Shown: positions 34,084-44,014, numbered from the stretch's first letter. The stretch is DNA of 64,000 nucleotides from Providencia rettgeri (GCF_023205015.1 NZ_CP096258.1:2356001-2420000); one strand, 5' to 3'. Numbers and translations are program-made. The notes: generated by a model not told the origin, from the letters alone.

Positions 34084-35724
34084 TTAGTGTTTAATAATAT
34101 ATAAATCTTTAGTATGCAGGTTATCTAATGGGTCTTTGCCACTATATCCCCCTACATAAGGTTTCACTAAACGCGTATTAACATAGTAGTAAAGAGGAAC
34201 AACACCGGAGTCGTTATCAAGTAATTTTTCGGCTTGTTGATAGAGTTCTGCGCGTTCATCATCCGTTTTGACTTGCAATGTTTTTTTCATCACGGCATCA
34301 AAATCGGTATTTTTATAATGAACGGTATTATTACTGCTGTAGGAAAGTAACATATTGAGGAAGGATGAAGGCTCGTTATAGTCCGCACACCACCCCGCGC
34401 GTGCAACATCATAGTTGCCTTGATGTCGGCTATCTAGGAATGTTTTCCACTCTTGGTTTTCTAGTTTCACTTCCGCGCCAATATTTTTCTTCCACATAGA
34501 AGACGCTGCAATCGCGATACGCTTATGTAAGTCTGAGGTGTTATATAATAAATTGAATTTTAGCGGATTCCCTTTGTTATATCCCGCTTCTTCTAGCAAC
34601 TGTTTCGCTTTTTCATTACGCTGCTCTTGTGTCATATTCGCGTACCAATCTGGTTTTTCTGATTTCATTCCGCTGGTAAATGGTGGAGTGAAACCATACG
34701 CAGGAATATCCCCTTGAGCTTTAACTTTGTACGTAATCGTATCTCTATCCATAGAAAGCTTTAACGCTTCACGTACACGTGGGTCGTTAAATGGTGGTTT
34801 TTCATTATTAATTTCATAATAGTAAGTACACAAGTATGGACTTACCCGTAACTCATTCGGCATGTTTTTTTGTAAGCTTTTAAACTGCTCGATAGGTAAG
34901 TTGCTGTATGTCATATCAATTTCACCACTACGATAGCGGTTAACATCTGTAACTTCTGAAGAAATAGGTAAAAAAGTCACTTGGTCAATAACCGTATTCG
35001 CATTGTCCCAATAGGTTGGGCTACGCTCTAAGACAATACGTTCATTGACCGTCCAATCCTTCAATTTATATGCTCCATTACCCACAAAGTTCTGGGGTTG
35101 CGTCCACTTCGCCCCATGTTGTTCAATGGTTTTTTTATTGACTGGGGACATAGATGAGTGTGCTAATAGTTTCGGAATATAAGGAACAGCTTCACTAAGA
35201 GTAATAACTAAGGTTTTGTCATCGAGAGCTTTAATACCAAGTTCTTCAGGTTTTTTCTTTCCAGAGATAACATCGTCAATATTATTGATATGGGCATATT
35301 GTAAATAACTGGCATAAGGTGATGCAGTATCAGGATCCGCTAATCGTCGCCAACTGTACACAAAATCTTCTGCGGTGACAGGGTCACCATTAGACCATTT
35401 GGCACCCTCGCGAATTTTAAATGTCCATTCCGTAAAATCTTTATTTTCCCAGCTTGTTGCTGAACCCGGTAATATTTCACCATCAGGCCCTACAATCGTG
35501 ATCCCTTCAAAAAGGTCCCTCGCTAAAGCAGATTCCGGCACCCCTTCGATTTTATGTGGATCCAATGATTGAGGCTCGGAACCATTATTACGAACCATTA
35601 CCTGTTTTTCAGCCAGCTCAACACCTGCGGGAACCGTTGCTGCAAAACTTGTTGCTATAGAGCCTATTGCCAGCCCAGCCGTTACGCTAAGTGCAATAAT
35701 CGATTTATTGATTAATTTACTCAT
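34084..35724 (-). CDS. oppA: Periplasmic oligopeptide-binding protein OppA (copy 1, next to oppB)
   Basis: Substrate-binding protein that captures peptides of about 2-5 residues and delivers them to OppBC. It has 546 residues (E. coli 543). The signal peptide is about 1-28 (ending SFA before ATVPAG). SBP family 5 motifs are seen: SLDPHKIEGVPES near 50 and AEDFVYSWRRLADP near 118. The start is ATG 35724 with GGGAG upstream; the ORF extends six codons further. It lies downstream of a second oppA copy in the same orientation. Confidence 0.96.
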   Translation of the reverse strand: MSKLINKSIIALSVTAGLAIGSIATSFAATVPAGVELAEKQVMVRNNGSEPQSLDPHKIEGVPESALARDLFEGITIVGPDGEILPGSATSWENKDFTEWTFKIREGAKWSNGDPVTAEDFVYSWRRLADPDTASPYASYLQYAHINNIDDVISGKKKPEELGIKALDDKTLVITLSEAVPYIPKLLAHSSMSPVNKKTIEQHGAKWTQPQNFVGNGAYKLKDWTVNERIVLERSPTYWDNANTVIDQVTFLPISSEVTDVNRYRSGEIDMTYSNLPIEQFKSLQKNMPNELRVSPYLCTYYYEINNEKPPFNDPRVREALKLSMDRDTITYKVKAQGDIPAYGFTPPFTSGMKSEKPDWYANMTQEQRNEKAKQLLEEAGYNKGNPLKFNLLYNTSDLHKRIAIAASSMWKKNIGAEVKLENQEWKTFLDSRHQGNYDVARAGWCADYNEPSSFLNMLLSYSSNNTVHYKNTDFDAVMKKTLQVKTDDERAELYQQAEKLLDNDSGVVPLYYYVNTRLVKPYVGGYSGKDPLDNLHTKDLYIIKH

Positions 35725-35772
35725 CTTATCGGTTACTCCCATACATAATTATTATGATTGTGTGTTGATACA

Positions 35773-35793
35773 TGTTCACCCAGTAGGTGAACA
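35773..35793 (-). terminator. Intercistronic hairpin between the two oppA genes
   Basis: TGTTCACC (35773-35780) / GGTGAACA (35786-35793) with a 5-nt loop and no U-tract on the minus strand. It resembles the hairpin after oppA copy 1 in position and style, so it more likely stabilises or divides transcripts than ends them. Confidence 0.55.
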
Positions 35794-35817
35794 CTTTTTA
35801 TAATTATTTAGATATTA

Positions 35818-37419
35818 TTAATTAGGTTCACTTATATATAACCGTTTAATATCCGTATAATCAAGGGGGTCATTGCCTTTAAATCCACGCACGCTCGGTT
35901 TTATCATTCGAGCACTCACGCGATAATAAACAGGAACAATAGCCGAATCCTTGTCTAGCAAGGCTTCTGCTTGTTGGTAAATTGCATGGCGAGATGAAGG
36001 ATCTGGAGCTGTCAACGCTTGCTCAAGTAAGGCATCAAAGTCCGAATTATTATAAAAAGCGGTATTATTACTATTTTGAGACAACATCATATTCAAAAAT
36101 GCAGTAGGCTCGTTGTAATCTGCACACCACGTTGCCCTAGCAACATCGTAATGTCCTTCATGACGACTTTGTAATGATGTTTTCCATTCTTGATTTTGCA
36201 ACGTCACTTGCGCACCAATGTTTTTCTGCCACATCGATGCCGCAACAATCGCTTGCTGCTTGTTTTGATCTGAAGTGTTATACAATAAATCAAATTTCAA
36301 TGGGTTTTCTTTGTTATAACCCGCTTGTGAAAGTAAATCTTTAGCACGCTGATAACGTTGCTCTGCTGATAAATTAGCCCATTCCGGCAATGTAAAGTCA
36401 CCATTATTAATAAAGCTTGGCGTAAAACCATAAGCGACTTTTTGCCCTTGCGCGATAATTTTATGGGTAATTATTTCTCGATCTAATCCTAATTTTATTG
36501 CTTCGCGTACTCGTGGGTCATTAAACGGTGCTTTTTGATTATTTATTTCATAATAGAATGTGCACAAATAGGGTCGAACATATAATTCATTGGGCCTTTC
36601 TTGCTGCATTTTTTTATATAAAACAGGTGGGATTGCAGAATTTGAAATATCAATTTCACCACTACGGTAACGATTAATATCGCTCACTTCGGAGCTAATT
36701 GCTAAAAAGGTCGCTTGTTCAATACGGCTATTTTGATTATCCCAATAAAATGGATTTCGTTTGACCACAATACGTTCATTCACCACCCATTTATCCAATA
36801 CGTATGCCCCATTCCCAATAAAATTTTGAGGCTGTGTCCACTTGTCCCCATACTGTTCAATTGCAGATTTTTTCACGGGTTTCATAGAAGTATGTGAAAG
36901 CATATCAACAAAATAAGGTACTGGGTGGCTTAAAGTAACCTGTAAATGTTGCGAGTCAAGCGCCTTCACACCCAGCGCTGTTGCAGGCATTTTCCCTGCT
37001 AAAATCGCATCTGCATTTAAAATATACGCATTTTGTAGATAACTTGAATAAGGAGAGCCTGTATTGGGGTCAGATAAACGCTGCCAACTATAGACAAAAT
37101 CTTCAGCGGTTACCGGTGAGCCATCACTCCACTTTGCATCTTCCCGCAAAGTAAAAATCCAAGAAGTGTAGTTTTGATTGGTCCAACTTTTGGCAACGCC
37201 TGGCACTGCCTTTCCGTCTATATCGGTATACACTAGGCCTTCTAATAAGTTTAATATCACATTACTTTCTGGCACCCCTTCCACTTTATGGGGATCAAGA
37301 GATGTCACCTCTGAGCCATTATTAATTGTGATTACCTGTTTTACTTTTTCCGTGCCATTTGCTTGTAACGCAACAAATAATAACGAGAGCACACCATAAC
37401 CAAGTGTTGATTTGAACAT
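35818..37419 (-). CDS. Periplasmic oligopeptide-binding protein, OppA paralogue (copy 2)
   Basis: Second SBP family 5 binding protein, 533 residues, with a clear signal peptide (about 1-23, ending ANG). It is highly similar to the adjacent oppA: SLDPHKVEGVPES, AEDFVYSWQRLSDP, and NQEWKTSLQSRHEGHYDVARATWCADYNEP are nearly shared. In E. coli an OppA-like protein (MppA) also uses the Opp permease for murein tripeptide, but it is encoded elsewhere, so this copy may be a tandem duplicate with different peptide preference. It is the promoter-proximal gene of the cluster. ATG 37419 is chosen over an in-frame start four codons upstream. Confidence 0.92.
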   Translation of the reverse strand: MFKSTLGYGVLSLLFVALQANGTEKVKQVITINNGSEVTSLDPHKVEGVPESNVILNLLEGLVYTDIDGKAVPGVAKSWTNQNYTSWIFTLREDAKWSDGSPVTAEDFVYSWQRLSDPNTGSPYSSYLQNAYILNADAILAGKMPATALGVKALDSQHLQVTLSHPVPYFVDMLSHTSMKPVKKSAIEQYGDKWTQPQNFIGNGAYVLDKWVVNERIVVKRNPFYWDNQNSRIEQATFLAISSEVSDINRYRSGEIDISNSAIPPVLYKKMQQERPNELYVRPYLCTFYYEINNQKAPFNDPRVREAIKLGLDREIITHKIIAQGQKVAYGFTPSFINNGDFTLPEWANLSAEQRYQRAKDLLSQAGYNKENPLKFDLLYNTSDQNKQQAIVAASMWQKNIGAQVTLQNQEWKTSLQSRHEGHYDVARATWCADYNEPTAFLNMMLSQNSNNTAFYNNSDFDALLEQALTAPDPSSRHAIYQQAEALLDKDSAIVPVYYRVSARMIKPSVRGFKGNDPLDYTDIKRLYISEPN

Positions 37420-37898
37420 CCTATCCCTCACGATTCATTGATGGCGCTATAACCTCATTAGCAACCTTATTTACGCTGATATTTAAGCCCTAAGACTGTT
37501 ACTTCCTTATAGGCAACCCACTTTACGCCTTAACACTAAAAACAATTTATTAACATTTCCCAGCTAAAATTTTGGAAATTTTAAAAAACACCAGTTGAAA
37601 AAATTAAATTACTCTTAAATTACAATGCATTACAAAAAACGATCATGTGACACAAAATAGACTTTAAACTCACACCCAAAACATATCATTAACAAACGCC
37701 AATTAGAATAGTGAATAAATTTACGTAGCTCACAATTCCTTACTTTTTATCCCTATTTTAGTAAAAAATGCCACATATAATTACAGGGATCATTTTTTTA
37801 ATGTGTGATTATTGATAACTAAAATTTTAATTAGCGAATTAAAACTATCTGAAAAGCAGAATTGATGTGTGTAATACGATAGGAACGAACAATAGATA
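37420..37898. other. AT-rich upstream region of the opp cluster
   Basis: About 480 bp without a supportable gene. It should hold the opp promoter and leader on the minus strand; I cannot single out convincing -35/-10 boxes or Lrp/GcvB targets by eye. Confidence 0.45.
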
Positions 37899-37927
37899 TG
37901 GCTGCAAATAGCTTTGGTTTGCAGCCA
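37899..37927 (-). terminator. Possible terminator of ychE
   Basis: TGGCTGCAAA (37899-37908) / TTTGCAGCCA (37918-37927) with a 9-nt loop, 20 nt beyond the ychE stop; the minus-strand U-tract is weak. Confidence 0.6.
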
Positions 37928-37947
37928 CAAAAAGAGAAGAAATTAGA

Positions 37948-38592
37948 TTACAATAAGCCTGGGAATATCGCTTTAACCCCGGTCACAATAAACTCTATCC
38001 CCAGCGACATCAGTAAGAGACCCATGATACGCGTCACCACGTTGATCCCTGTTTGACCTAAGTACCGAACCAATAAAGACGCTGAACGAAATAATAACCA
38101 ACAACAAAAAGCAAAGGCGATACTCGTTAAGGCTAAACCTAAAAAGTTTTGCCAACCATGCCAACGAGATGACCAAACGATACAAGAACTTATTGCCCCG
38201 GGCCCTGCCATCAAAGGTAAGGCCAAAGGAACAACACCAATGCTATCCCTAACCGCAGTTTCTGTTTTTTCTTGCTTATTCTGTTTGTCTTCACCAATTT
38301 TACCGCTAATCATCGACATCGCAATGGTGACTATCAAAATTCCGCCAGCAATACGGAAAGAATCAATTGAAATACCAAACAATTGCAGGATTGAGTCACC
38401 AATTAATAATGATGTACATAAAATGATAGCAACTGATGTATTTGCAATCGTGTTAGTTTTATTTCTCCCGGCATTACTTTGATAGTTTGTCATACTAATA
38501 AACACAGGCAATATGCCAACTGGGTTCACAAGTGCAAACAAGCCAATAAAGAATTTTATATAACCCGATAAATCAAGTAATGCGCTACTCAC
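37948..38592 (-). CDS. ychE: MarC family membrane protein YchE
   Basis: Inner-membrane protein of 214 residues (E. coli YchE 215) with six hydrophobic segments. The family is annotated as NAAT (neutral amino acid) transporter-like or MarC; no substrate is established. Motifs visible are FFIGLFALVNPVGILPVF at about 13-30 and PLALPLMAGPGAIS near 121. It is divergent from adhE, as in E. coli. Confidence 0.94.
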   Translation of the reverse strand: MSSALLDLSGYIKFFIGLFALVNPVGILPVFISMTNYQSNAGRNKTNTIANTSVAIILCTSLLIGDSILQLFGISIDSFRIAGGILIVTIAMSMISGKIGEDKQNKQEKTETAVRDSIGVVPLALPLMAGPGAISSCIVWSSRWHGWQNFLGLALTSIAFAFCCWLLFRSASLLVRYLGQTGINVVTRIMGLLLMSLGIEFIVTGVKAIFPGLL

Positions 38593-38844
38593 CCATTTAT
38601 TTCCTTAAGCAGTTCTCTTTAGAGATTCATTGATATCTTTTATAATTTTACCACTGATGTTATTAATTTCCTTGAGCAAAACAATATTTTCTTTAACTTG
38701 CTAAATTTGCTCAGCATTTAGTTAGGCATACATAAATTATCTTCGCATATTGTTTTGATAATATTAAATTAAGTAATAGATGAACAACATTTATTCAACT
38801 TGTGCAGATATACACATGCTGAAAGGAGTCAGCTTGATGTTTTC

Positions 38845-38858
38845 GTGATTTAGATCAC
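38845..38858. promoter_or_regulatory. CRP-like site upstream of adhE
   Basis: GTGATTTAGATCAC carries the perfect CRP core GTGA-N6-TCAC, 219-232 bp upstream of adhE in the 484-bp ychE-adhE gap. It could act on either divergent gene. E. coli adhE is under multiple controls (Cra, Fis, NarL and others), so the assignment is a sequence inference. Confidence 0.5.
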
Positions 38859-38940
38859 TTTATTAAATTCCCGTTTTGTTAATCTACTCTTAACTGATAG
38901 GCAGAGATAATGAGGATATTAACTCAGCACTGAATAAGGT

Positions 38941-39048
38941 TTTTAAGCCAATAAGCGATCATGAGCAGCGTTATTATAGATAACATCTATACTTTCATCT
39001 CCAAGCATTCCCTAGTTCTATAGATGCATTTTGCTCATTGGCTTAAAA
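38941..39048 (+). promoter_or_regulatory. Structured adhE leader with long inverted repeat
   Basis: Arms TTTTAAGCCAATAAGC (38941-38956) and GCTCATTGGCTTAAAA (39033-39048) pair with one mismatch. An inner stem CATCTATA (38984-38991) / TATAGATG (39019-39026) lies inside. ATGAGCA (38961-38967) can pair with TGCTCAT (39032-39038) instead, competing with the outer stem. The structure ends 15 nt before the AGGAG of adhE (39064-39068). The transcript start is not known, so presence of the full structure in mRNA is inferred. Confidence 0.6.
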
Positions 39049-39076
39049 AGTTTAACATTTATCAGGAGTAATCTAT

Positions 39077-41782
39077 ATGTCCGTAACTAACGTTACCGAA
39101 CTCAATGAACTCGTTGCTCGTGTCAAAAAAGCTCAACGCGAATTCGCAACTTTCTCCCAAGAGCAAGTTGATGAAATCTTTAGAGCCGCTGCCCTCGCTG
39201 CCGCTGACGCACGTATCCCCCTAGCAAAACTCGCTGTCGAAGAATCTGGAATGGGTATTATTGAAGATAAAGTGATCAAAAACCACTTTGCTTCTGAGTA
39301 TATCTATAACGCATATAAAGATGAAAAAACCTGCGGCACGCTATCTGAAGACCCAACATTCGGAACAATTACTATCGCTGAGCCGATTGGTATTATCTGT
39401 GGTATTGTGCCAACAACAAACCCAACTTCAACCGCAATTTTTAAGTCACTGATTAGTTTAAAAACACGCAACGCGATTATCTTTTCTCCGCACCCTCGCG
39501 CTAAAAATGCAACTAACCGCGCGGCACAAATCGTGCTTGATGCCGCTATTGCAGCGGGTGCACCAAAAGACATTATTGGCTGGATTGATTCCCCTTCTGT
39601 TGAGCTATCTAACGCTTTAATGCACCATCCTGATATTAACCTGATCCTAGCGACAGGTGGACCAGGCATGGTCAAAGCAGCTTATAGCTCAGGTAAACCT
39701 GCAATCGGTGTTGGTGCTGGTAATACTCCTGTCGTTATTGATGAAACAGCGGATATTAAACGTGCCGTTGCGTCCATCTTGATGTCAAAAACATTCGACA
39801 ACGGCGTTATTTGTGCATCTGAACAATCCGTTGTGGTCGTAGATGAAATCTATAATCAAGTTCGCGAACGTTTTTCAAGCCATGGAGGCTACCTGTTACA
39901 AGGAAAAGAGCTTAAGGCCGTTCAAGATATCATATTAAAAAATGGTAACCTAAACGCTGCGATTGTTGGTCAACCTGCCTATAAAATTGCAGAAATGGCT
40001 GGTATTACGGTTCCAAAGACAACTAAAATCTTAATCGGTGAAGTCAAAACCATCGATGAGTCAGAACCATTCGCACATGAAAAACTTTCACCATTATTAG
40101 CGATGTATCGTGGTAAGAATTTTGAAGATGCGGTTACAAAAGCAGAACAATTAGTTGAAATGGGGGGGATTGGACATACCTCTTGCTTATATACTGACCA
40201 AGATAACCAACATGATCGTGTTAACTATTTTGGCCAAAAAATGAAAACAGCGCGTATTTTAATCAATACACCCGCGTCACAAGGTGGTATCGGTGACCTG
40301 TACAACTTTAAATTAGCCCCTTCTCTGACCCTAGGTTGTGGTTCTTGGGGTGGTAACTCCATCTCTGAAAACGTAGGTCCAAAACACCTAATCAATACCA
40401 AAACTGTGGCGAAGAGAGCTGAAAATATGTTGTGGCATAAACTTCCGAACTCAATCTACTTCCGCCGTGGTTGCCTCCCTATCGCCCTTGAAGAGATCGC
40501 AACTGACGGTGCTAAACGCGCTTTTATCGTAACTGATGGTTATCTATTCAATAATGGTTATGTTGATGAAGTGGTTAGCGTTCTCAAAAAACATCACATT
40601 GAAACAGACGTTTTCTTTGAAGTTGAGGCAGACCCAACATTAACGGTTGTTCGTAAAGGTGCAGCCCAAATGCAAGCATTCCAGCCTGATGTGATCATTG
40701 CGTTAGGTGGTGGTTCACCGATGGATGCGGCTAAAATCATGTGGGTTATGTATGAACACCCAGAAACGCATTTTGAAGAATTAGCATTACGTTTTATGGA
40801 CATACGTAAACGTATCCACCGCTTCCCTAAAATGGGCGTTAAGGCTAAATTAGTTGCTATCACAACGACTTCGGGGACTGGTTCTGAAGTCACGCCATTT
40901 GCGGTAGTGACTGATGATAAAACAGGCCAAAAATATCCATTAGCAGACTATGCCTTAACGCCAAATATGGCAATTGTTGATGCGAACTTAGTCATGAATA
41001 TGCCTAAATCTTTAACCGCTTTTGGTGGTTTAGATGCGGTCACTCATGCGTTAGAAGCTTATGTTTCTGTTTTGGCTAACGAATTTACTGATGGCCAAGC
41101 ACTTAAAGCACTAAGTCTATTAAAAGATTACTTACCAGCCAGTTACCATGAAGGGGCTAAAAACCCTGTAGCAAGAGAACGTGTCCATAACGGAGCAACA
41201 CTTGCAGGTATTGCATTTGCAAACGCATTCCTTGGTGTATGTCACTCTATGGCGCATAAACTTGGTTCAGAGTTCCACATCCCTCATGGGCTTGCTAATG
41301 CATTGTTGATTTGTAACGTCATCCGTTTTAATGCGAATGATAACCCAACAAAACAAACTGCATTTAGCCAATACGACCGCCCTCATGCACGCCGCCAATA
41401 CGCAGAAATTGCGGATCACTTAGGGCTCACTAAAGTCGGTGATCGTACAGGTGAGAAAATTGAAAAATTACTCGCATGGTTGGAGGAAATAAAAGCCGAT
41501 TTAGGTATTCCTAAATCTATCCGTGAGACGGGGGTGACAGAGGCTGACTTCTTAGCTCGCGTGGATAAACTGTCTGAAGATGCATTTGATGACCAATGTA
41601 CAGGTGCTAACCCGCGTTATCCTTTAATCTCTGAAATTAAACAATTATTACTGGATTCTTATTATGGTCGCGAGTTTGTTGAACATCAAGACGCACCCGT
41701 GATTGAAAAAGAGGAAAAAAAAGCGCCTCAGAAAAAAACAGCTGTAAAAAAAGAAGTTGAAAAGAAAAATACTAAGAAATAA
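39077..41782 (+). CDS. adhE: Bifunctional acetaldehyde-CoA/alcohol dehydrogenase AdhE
   Basis: Reduces acetyl-CoA to acetaldehyde and then ethanol with two NADH during fermentation; it forms spirosome filaments in E. coli. It has 901 residues (E. coli 891). The N-terminal aldehyde dehydrogenase domain (about 1-440) has catalytic C246 in NGVICASEQ. The C-terminal iron-dependent alcohol dehydrogenase domain (about 450-870) has GGGSPMDAAK, FGGLDAVTHALEAY and CHSMAHKLGSEFHIPHG with metal-binding histidines. The last 25 residues contain 11 Lys; E. coli AdhE also has a Lys/Ala tail, so this is a family trait with a local variation. ATG follows AGGAG. Confidence 0.98.
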   Translation: MSVTNVTELNELVARVKKAQREFATFSQEQVDEIFRAAALAAADARIPLAKLAVEESGMGIIEDKVIKNHFASEYIYNAYKDEKTCGTLSEDPTFGTITIAEPIGIICGIVPTTNPTSTAIFKSLISLKTRNAIIFSPHPRAKNATNRAAQIVLDAAIAAGAPKDIIGWIDSPSVELSNALMHHPDINLILATGGPGMVKAAYSSGKPAIGVGAGNTPVVIDETADIKRAVASILMSKTFDNGVICASEQSVVVVDEIYNQVRERFSSHGGYLLQGKELKAVQDIILKNGNLNAAIVGQPAYKIAEMAGITVPKTTKILIGEVKTIDESEPFAHEKLSPLLAMYRGKNFEDAVTKAEQLVEMGGIGHTSCLYTDQDNQHDRVNYFGQKMKTARILINTPASQGGIGDLYNFKLAPSLTLGCGSWGGNSISENVGPKHLINTKTVAKRAENMLWHKLPNSIYFRRGCLPIALEEIATDGAKRAFIVTDGYLFNNGYVDEVVSVLKKHHIETDVFFEVEADPTLTVVRKGAAQMQAFQPDVIIALGGGSPMDAAKIMWVMYEHPETHFEELALRFMDIRKRIHRFPKMGVKAKLVAITTTSGTGSEVTPFAVVTDDKTGQKYPLADYALTPNMAIVDANLVMNMPKSLTAFGGLDAVTHALEAYVSVLANEFTDGQALKALSLLKDYLPASYHEGAKNPVARERVHNGATLAGIAFANAFLGVCHSMAHKLGSEFHIPHGLANALLICNVIRFNANDNPTKQTAFSQYDRPHARRQYAEIADHLGLTKVGDRTGEKIEKLLAWLEEIKADLGIPKSIRETGVTEADFLARVDKLSEDAFDDQCTGANPRYPLISEIKQLLLDSYYGREFVEHQDAPVIEKEEKKAPQKKTAVKKEVEKKNTKK

Positions 41783-41804
41783 TGTTTCACACATTATTTA
41801 AAAT

Positions 41805-41837
41805 AAAGGCACTGCAATAATTGCAGTGCCTTTTGTT
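41805..41837 (+). terminator. Terminator of adhE
   Basis: A 13-bp perfect stem AAAGGCACTGCAA (41805-41817) / TTGCAGTGCCTTT (41821-41833) with a TAA loop and a T-rich tail. Confidence 0.95.
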
Positions 41838-41981
41838 TAGCTATTAAAAAATGAATTACTGCAAGGACACATAAAATTAATATTATATACAACGGTTCTA
41901 CTCGCTGAGTCTAGCCCGTAGATGACCATAATAAGTTGATAACAGAGAGCTATTTAATTCCCTATACCGAGCTACTTCCAT

Positions 41982-42611
41982 TTATCGAAAGTGAAGTGCC
42001 TGTTTAGGTATAACCCCCTCATTCATCAATTGGGCTTGTTTTATTGCTTCTGAATAGTGCTTACGACAAACAGAAATATACTTTTCATTGCCGCCTATAT
42101 CCACTTGTAAGCCTTTATATACAGGTATCCCATCACTTCCTATACGTAATACCTTACTCGCCTTACGGCCACAATAACAGACCGTTTTTAGCTCGACTAA
42201 CTTATCAGCCCAAGCAAGCAAGTATTGGCTACCTTCAAATAATTGCCCTGCAAAATCAGTACGCAATCCATAACATAAAACGGGAATATCCTCGTTATCG
42301 ACTATGTCACATAATTCTTCAACTTGTTTTTTTGTTAGAAACTGACACTCATCAATAAGAACACAATGCACTTTTTGTACGTTATTTTCTTTTTTTATCA
42401 GCTCAGCCATATTTGTTGTCGCTGAGTAGAGTAACGCTTCTGCTGATAAACCGATACGTGATGAGACTTTGCCTTGTTCAAAGCGGTTATCTATCTCTGC
42501 AGTAAAAATAACCGTACGCATCCCTCTTTCATTATAGTTATACGATGATTGCAATAATGACGTTGATTTTCCCGCATTCATAGCTGAATAATAAAAATAA
42601 AGCTGAGCCAT
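41982..42611 (-). CDS. tdk: Thymidine kinase
   Basis: Type II thymidine kinase for salvage (thymidine + ATP to dTMP). It has 209 residues (E. coli 205). The P-loop NAGKST is at about 12-17, the catalytic glutamate lies in LIDECQFL near residue 89, and the zinc lasso cysteines lie in VCYCGRKA near 145-150 and SVCRKHY near 185. Convergent with adhE and divergent from hns, as in E. coli. Confidence 0.97.
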   Translation of the reverse strand: MAQLYFYYSAMNAGKSTSLLQSSYNYNERGMRTVIFTAEIDNRFEQGKVSSRIGLSAEALLYSATTNMAELIKKENNVQKVHCVLIDECQFLTKKQVEELCDIVDNEDIPVLCYGLRTDFAGQLFEGSQYLLAWADKLVELKTVCYCGRKASKVLRIGSDGIPVYKGLQVDIGGNEKYISVCRKHYSEAIKQAQLMNEGVIPKQALHFR

Positions 42612-43142
42612 TTGGCTGTTCCCTCAAAATTAATATACAGAATAATTTTACCATAAAACAGACTTCAGGATTAACAATAATGGTGTGCATGTCCTTTACT
42701 TATTGAAAATTTAACTTTTTTTCCGACCATGCTCTTACCTTATTGCAAATATTGCTTAGCTTATATGCAATAAAAACCAATTTGATATTAACTATAAACA
42801 GTTTCAATTAAAGCACATTCTCCTAAAAAACATCATCAAAAAAAGAAATTTTAAGGAATCTATCCCTTCAGTTCATTCCGAGTAAAAGTAAAATGAGACT
42901 CCCCTCTTCTTTTTCGAATAATTTAATCGCTAAAATTTTTAGCTTATTGCTATTTTTCGTTTAGTTCAGTTATTGATAATAGCTATATATATATCTACGA
43001 AAAGTTTATTTTTCTTTTGTAAAAAAATTGCAATCGTTAAAGATTACTTTTAAACTAAGGAAGTAATTTAGCTATTGCAGAATTTAAAATAGCATTCTAT
43101 TATTACTGTACACATGCCAACTAATAATTTGAGACCAGGAAA
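42612..43142. other. Very AT-rich tdk-hns divergent region
   Basis: About 530 bp with no supportable gene. It contains long A and T runs and an alternating AT tract (about 42983-42994), the kind of curved DNA that H-NS itself binds, which would fit autoregulation of hns. No promoter boxes are called. Confidence 0.45.
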
Positions 43143-43553
43143 ATGAGCGAATCATTAAAAGCGTTAAATAACATCCGTACTCTTCGTGCTCAAGCTCGCG
43201 AAGTAACTTTAGAATCTTTAGAAGAAATGCTGGAAAAATTAACCGTCGTTGTTGAAGAACGTCGTGACGAAGAAAACCAAGCTCGCGCGGAATTAGAAGA
43301 ACGTAACCGTAAATTGGAAAAAGTTCGTGAAATGATCCTTGAGCAAGGCGTAGATTTAAATGACCTTCTGCAAACAATGGACTCAGGTAAAAGCACTGGT
43401 ACCCGTGCTAAACGTGCTGCACGTCCAGCTAAATATAAATATGTTGATGAAAATGGCGAAACCAAAACTTGGACAGGCCAAGGCCGTACTCCAGCTGTAA
43501 TCAAAATTGCCATTGAAGAACAAGGCAAATCTTTAGATGATTTCTTAATCTAA
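43143..43553 (+). CDS. hns: Nucleoid-associated silencer H-NS
   Basis: 136-residue DNA-binding protein that silences AT-rich and horizontally acquired genes. The N-terminal coiled-coil oligomerisation region (about 1-80) is rich in Glu/Arg heptads. A basic linker (TRAKRAARPAKYKY, about 95-108) follows. The C-terminal domain carries the AT-hook-like DNA-binding loop TWTGQGRTP (about 114-122) and the usual QGKSLDDFLI end. Length and motifs match E. coli H-NS. It is a plausible controller of the AT-rich TPS genes in this window. Confidence 0.97.
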   Translation: MSESLKALNNIRTLRAQAREVTLESLEEMLEKLTVVVEERRDEENQARAELEERNRKLEKVREMILEQGVDLNDLLQTMDSGKSTGTRAKRAARPAKYKYVDENGETKTWTGQGRTPAVIKIAIEEQGKSLDDFLI

Positions 43554-43572
43554 TCGCCTTAACATGTATTCT

Positions 43573-43600
43573 AAACACCCTTTTATAAGGGTGTTTTTAT
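43573..43600 (+). terminator. Terminator of hns
   Basis: AAACACCCTT (43573-43582) / AAGGGTGTTT (43587-43596) with a TTAT loop and T-run. Confidence 0.93.
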
Positions 43601-43961
43601 TTAAACCTATATATATTATTTTATATTAACCTGTAATAAGAAAAAGCGCTTAGCTATTATATCCCCCTTCACCACGAAAACCTCATAGCTACCACCCATG
43701 CTCAATAAACAGCGCTGTTTAAGCCACTACTGTGTATTACACAATCAACAAAATAATCATGATAAATAAAAATTAGCAGTAAAGATATGTAAGCTTAATT
43801 AGATAAACTTAAATATTATCAGTGATTTTATTTATGCAATCCCCTTATATGTTAATTTTTGCACGCTATACACTTATAGAGTGTGTAGATTAAACAGCCT
43901 AAAACAGAGTGTTCCCCCCTTAATACTGATGTTTATTGTTAATAATCTATTTTTTACGTAT
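43601..43961. other. AT-rich spacer between hns and galU, no gene seen
   Basis: About 360 bp between two convergent genes and their terminators. I see no coding frame or structured RNA that I can support. Confidence 0.45.
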
Positions 43962-43991
43962 AAAAAAGGCTAACAAATTAAGTTAGCCTTT
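43962..43991 (-). terminator. Terminator of galU
   Basis: AAAGGCTAAC (43965-43974) / GTTAGCCTTT (43982-43991); the A-run at 43962-43967 gives the U-tract on the minus strand. Confidence 0.9.
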
Positions 43992-44014
43992 AATAAAAAT
44001 TCATTGTGAAATTT

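Noticed and set aside
41700..41782. Lys-rich C-terminal tail of AdhE as a novel extension
   Set aside because: E. coli AdhE also ends in a Lys/Ala-rich tail, so it is a variable family trait rather than a new domain.
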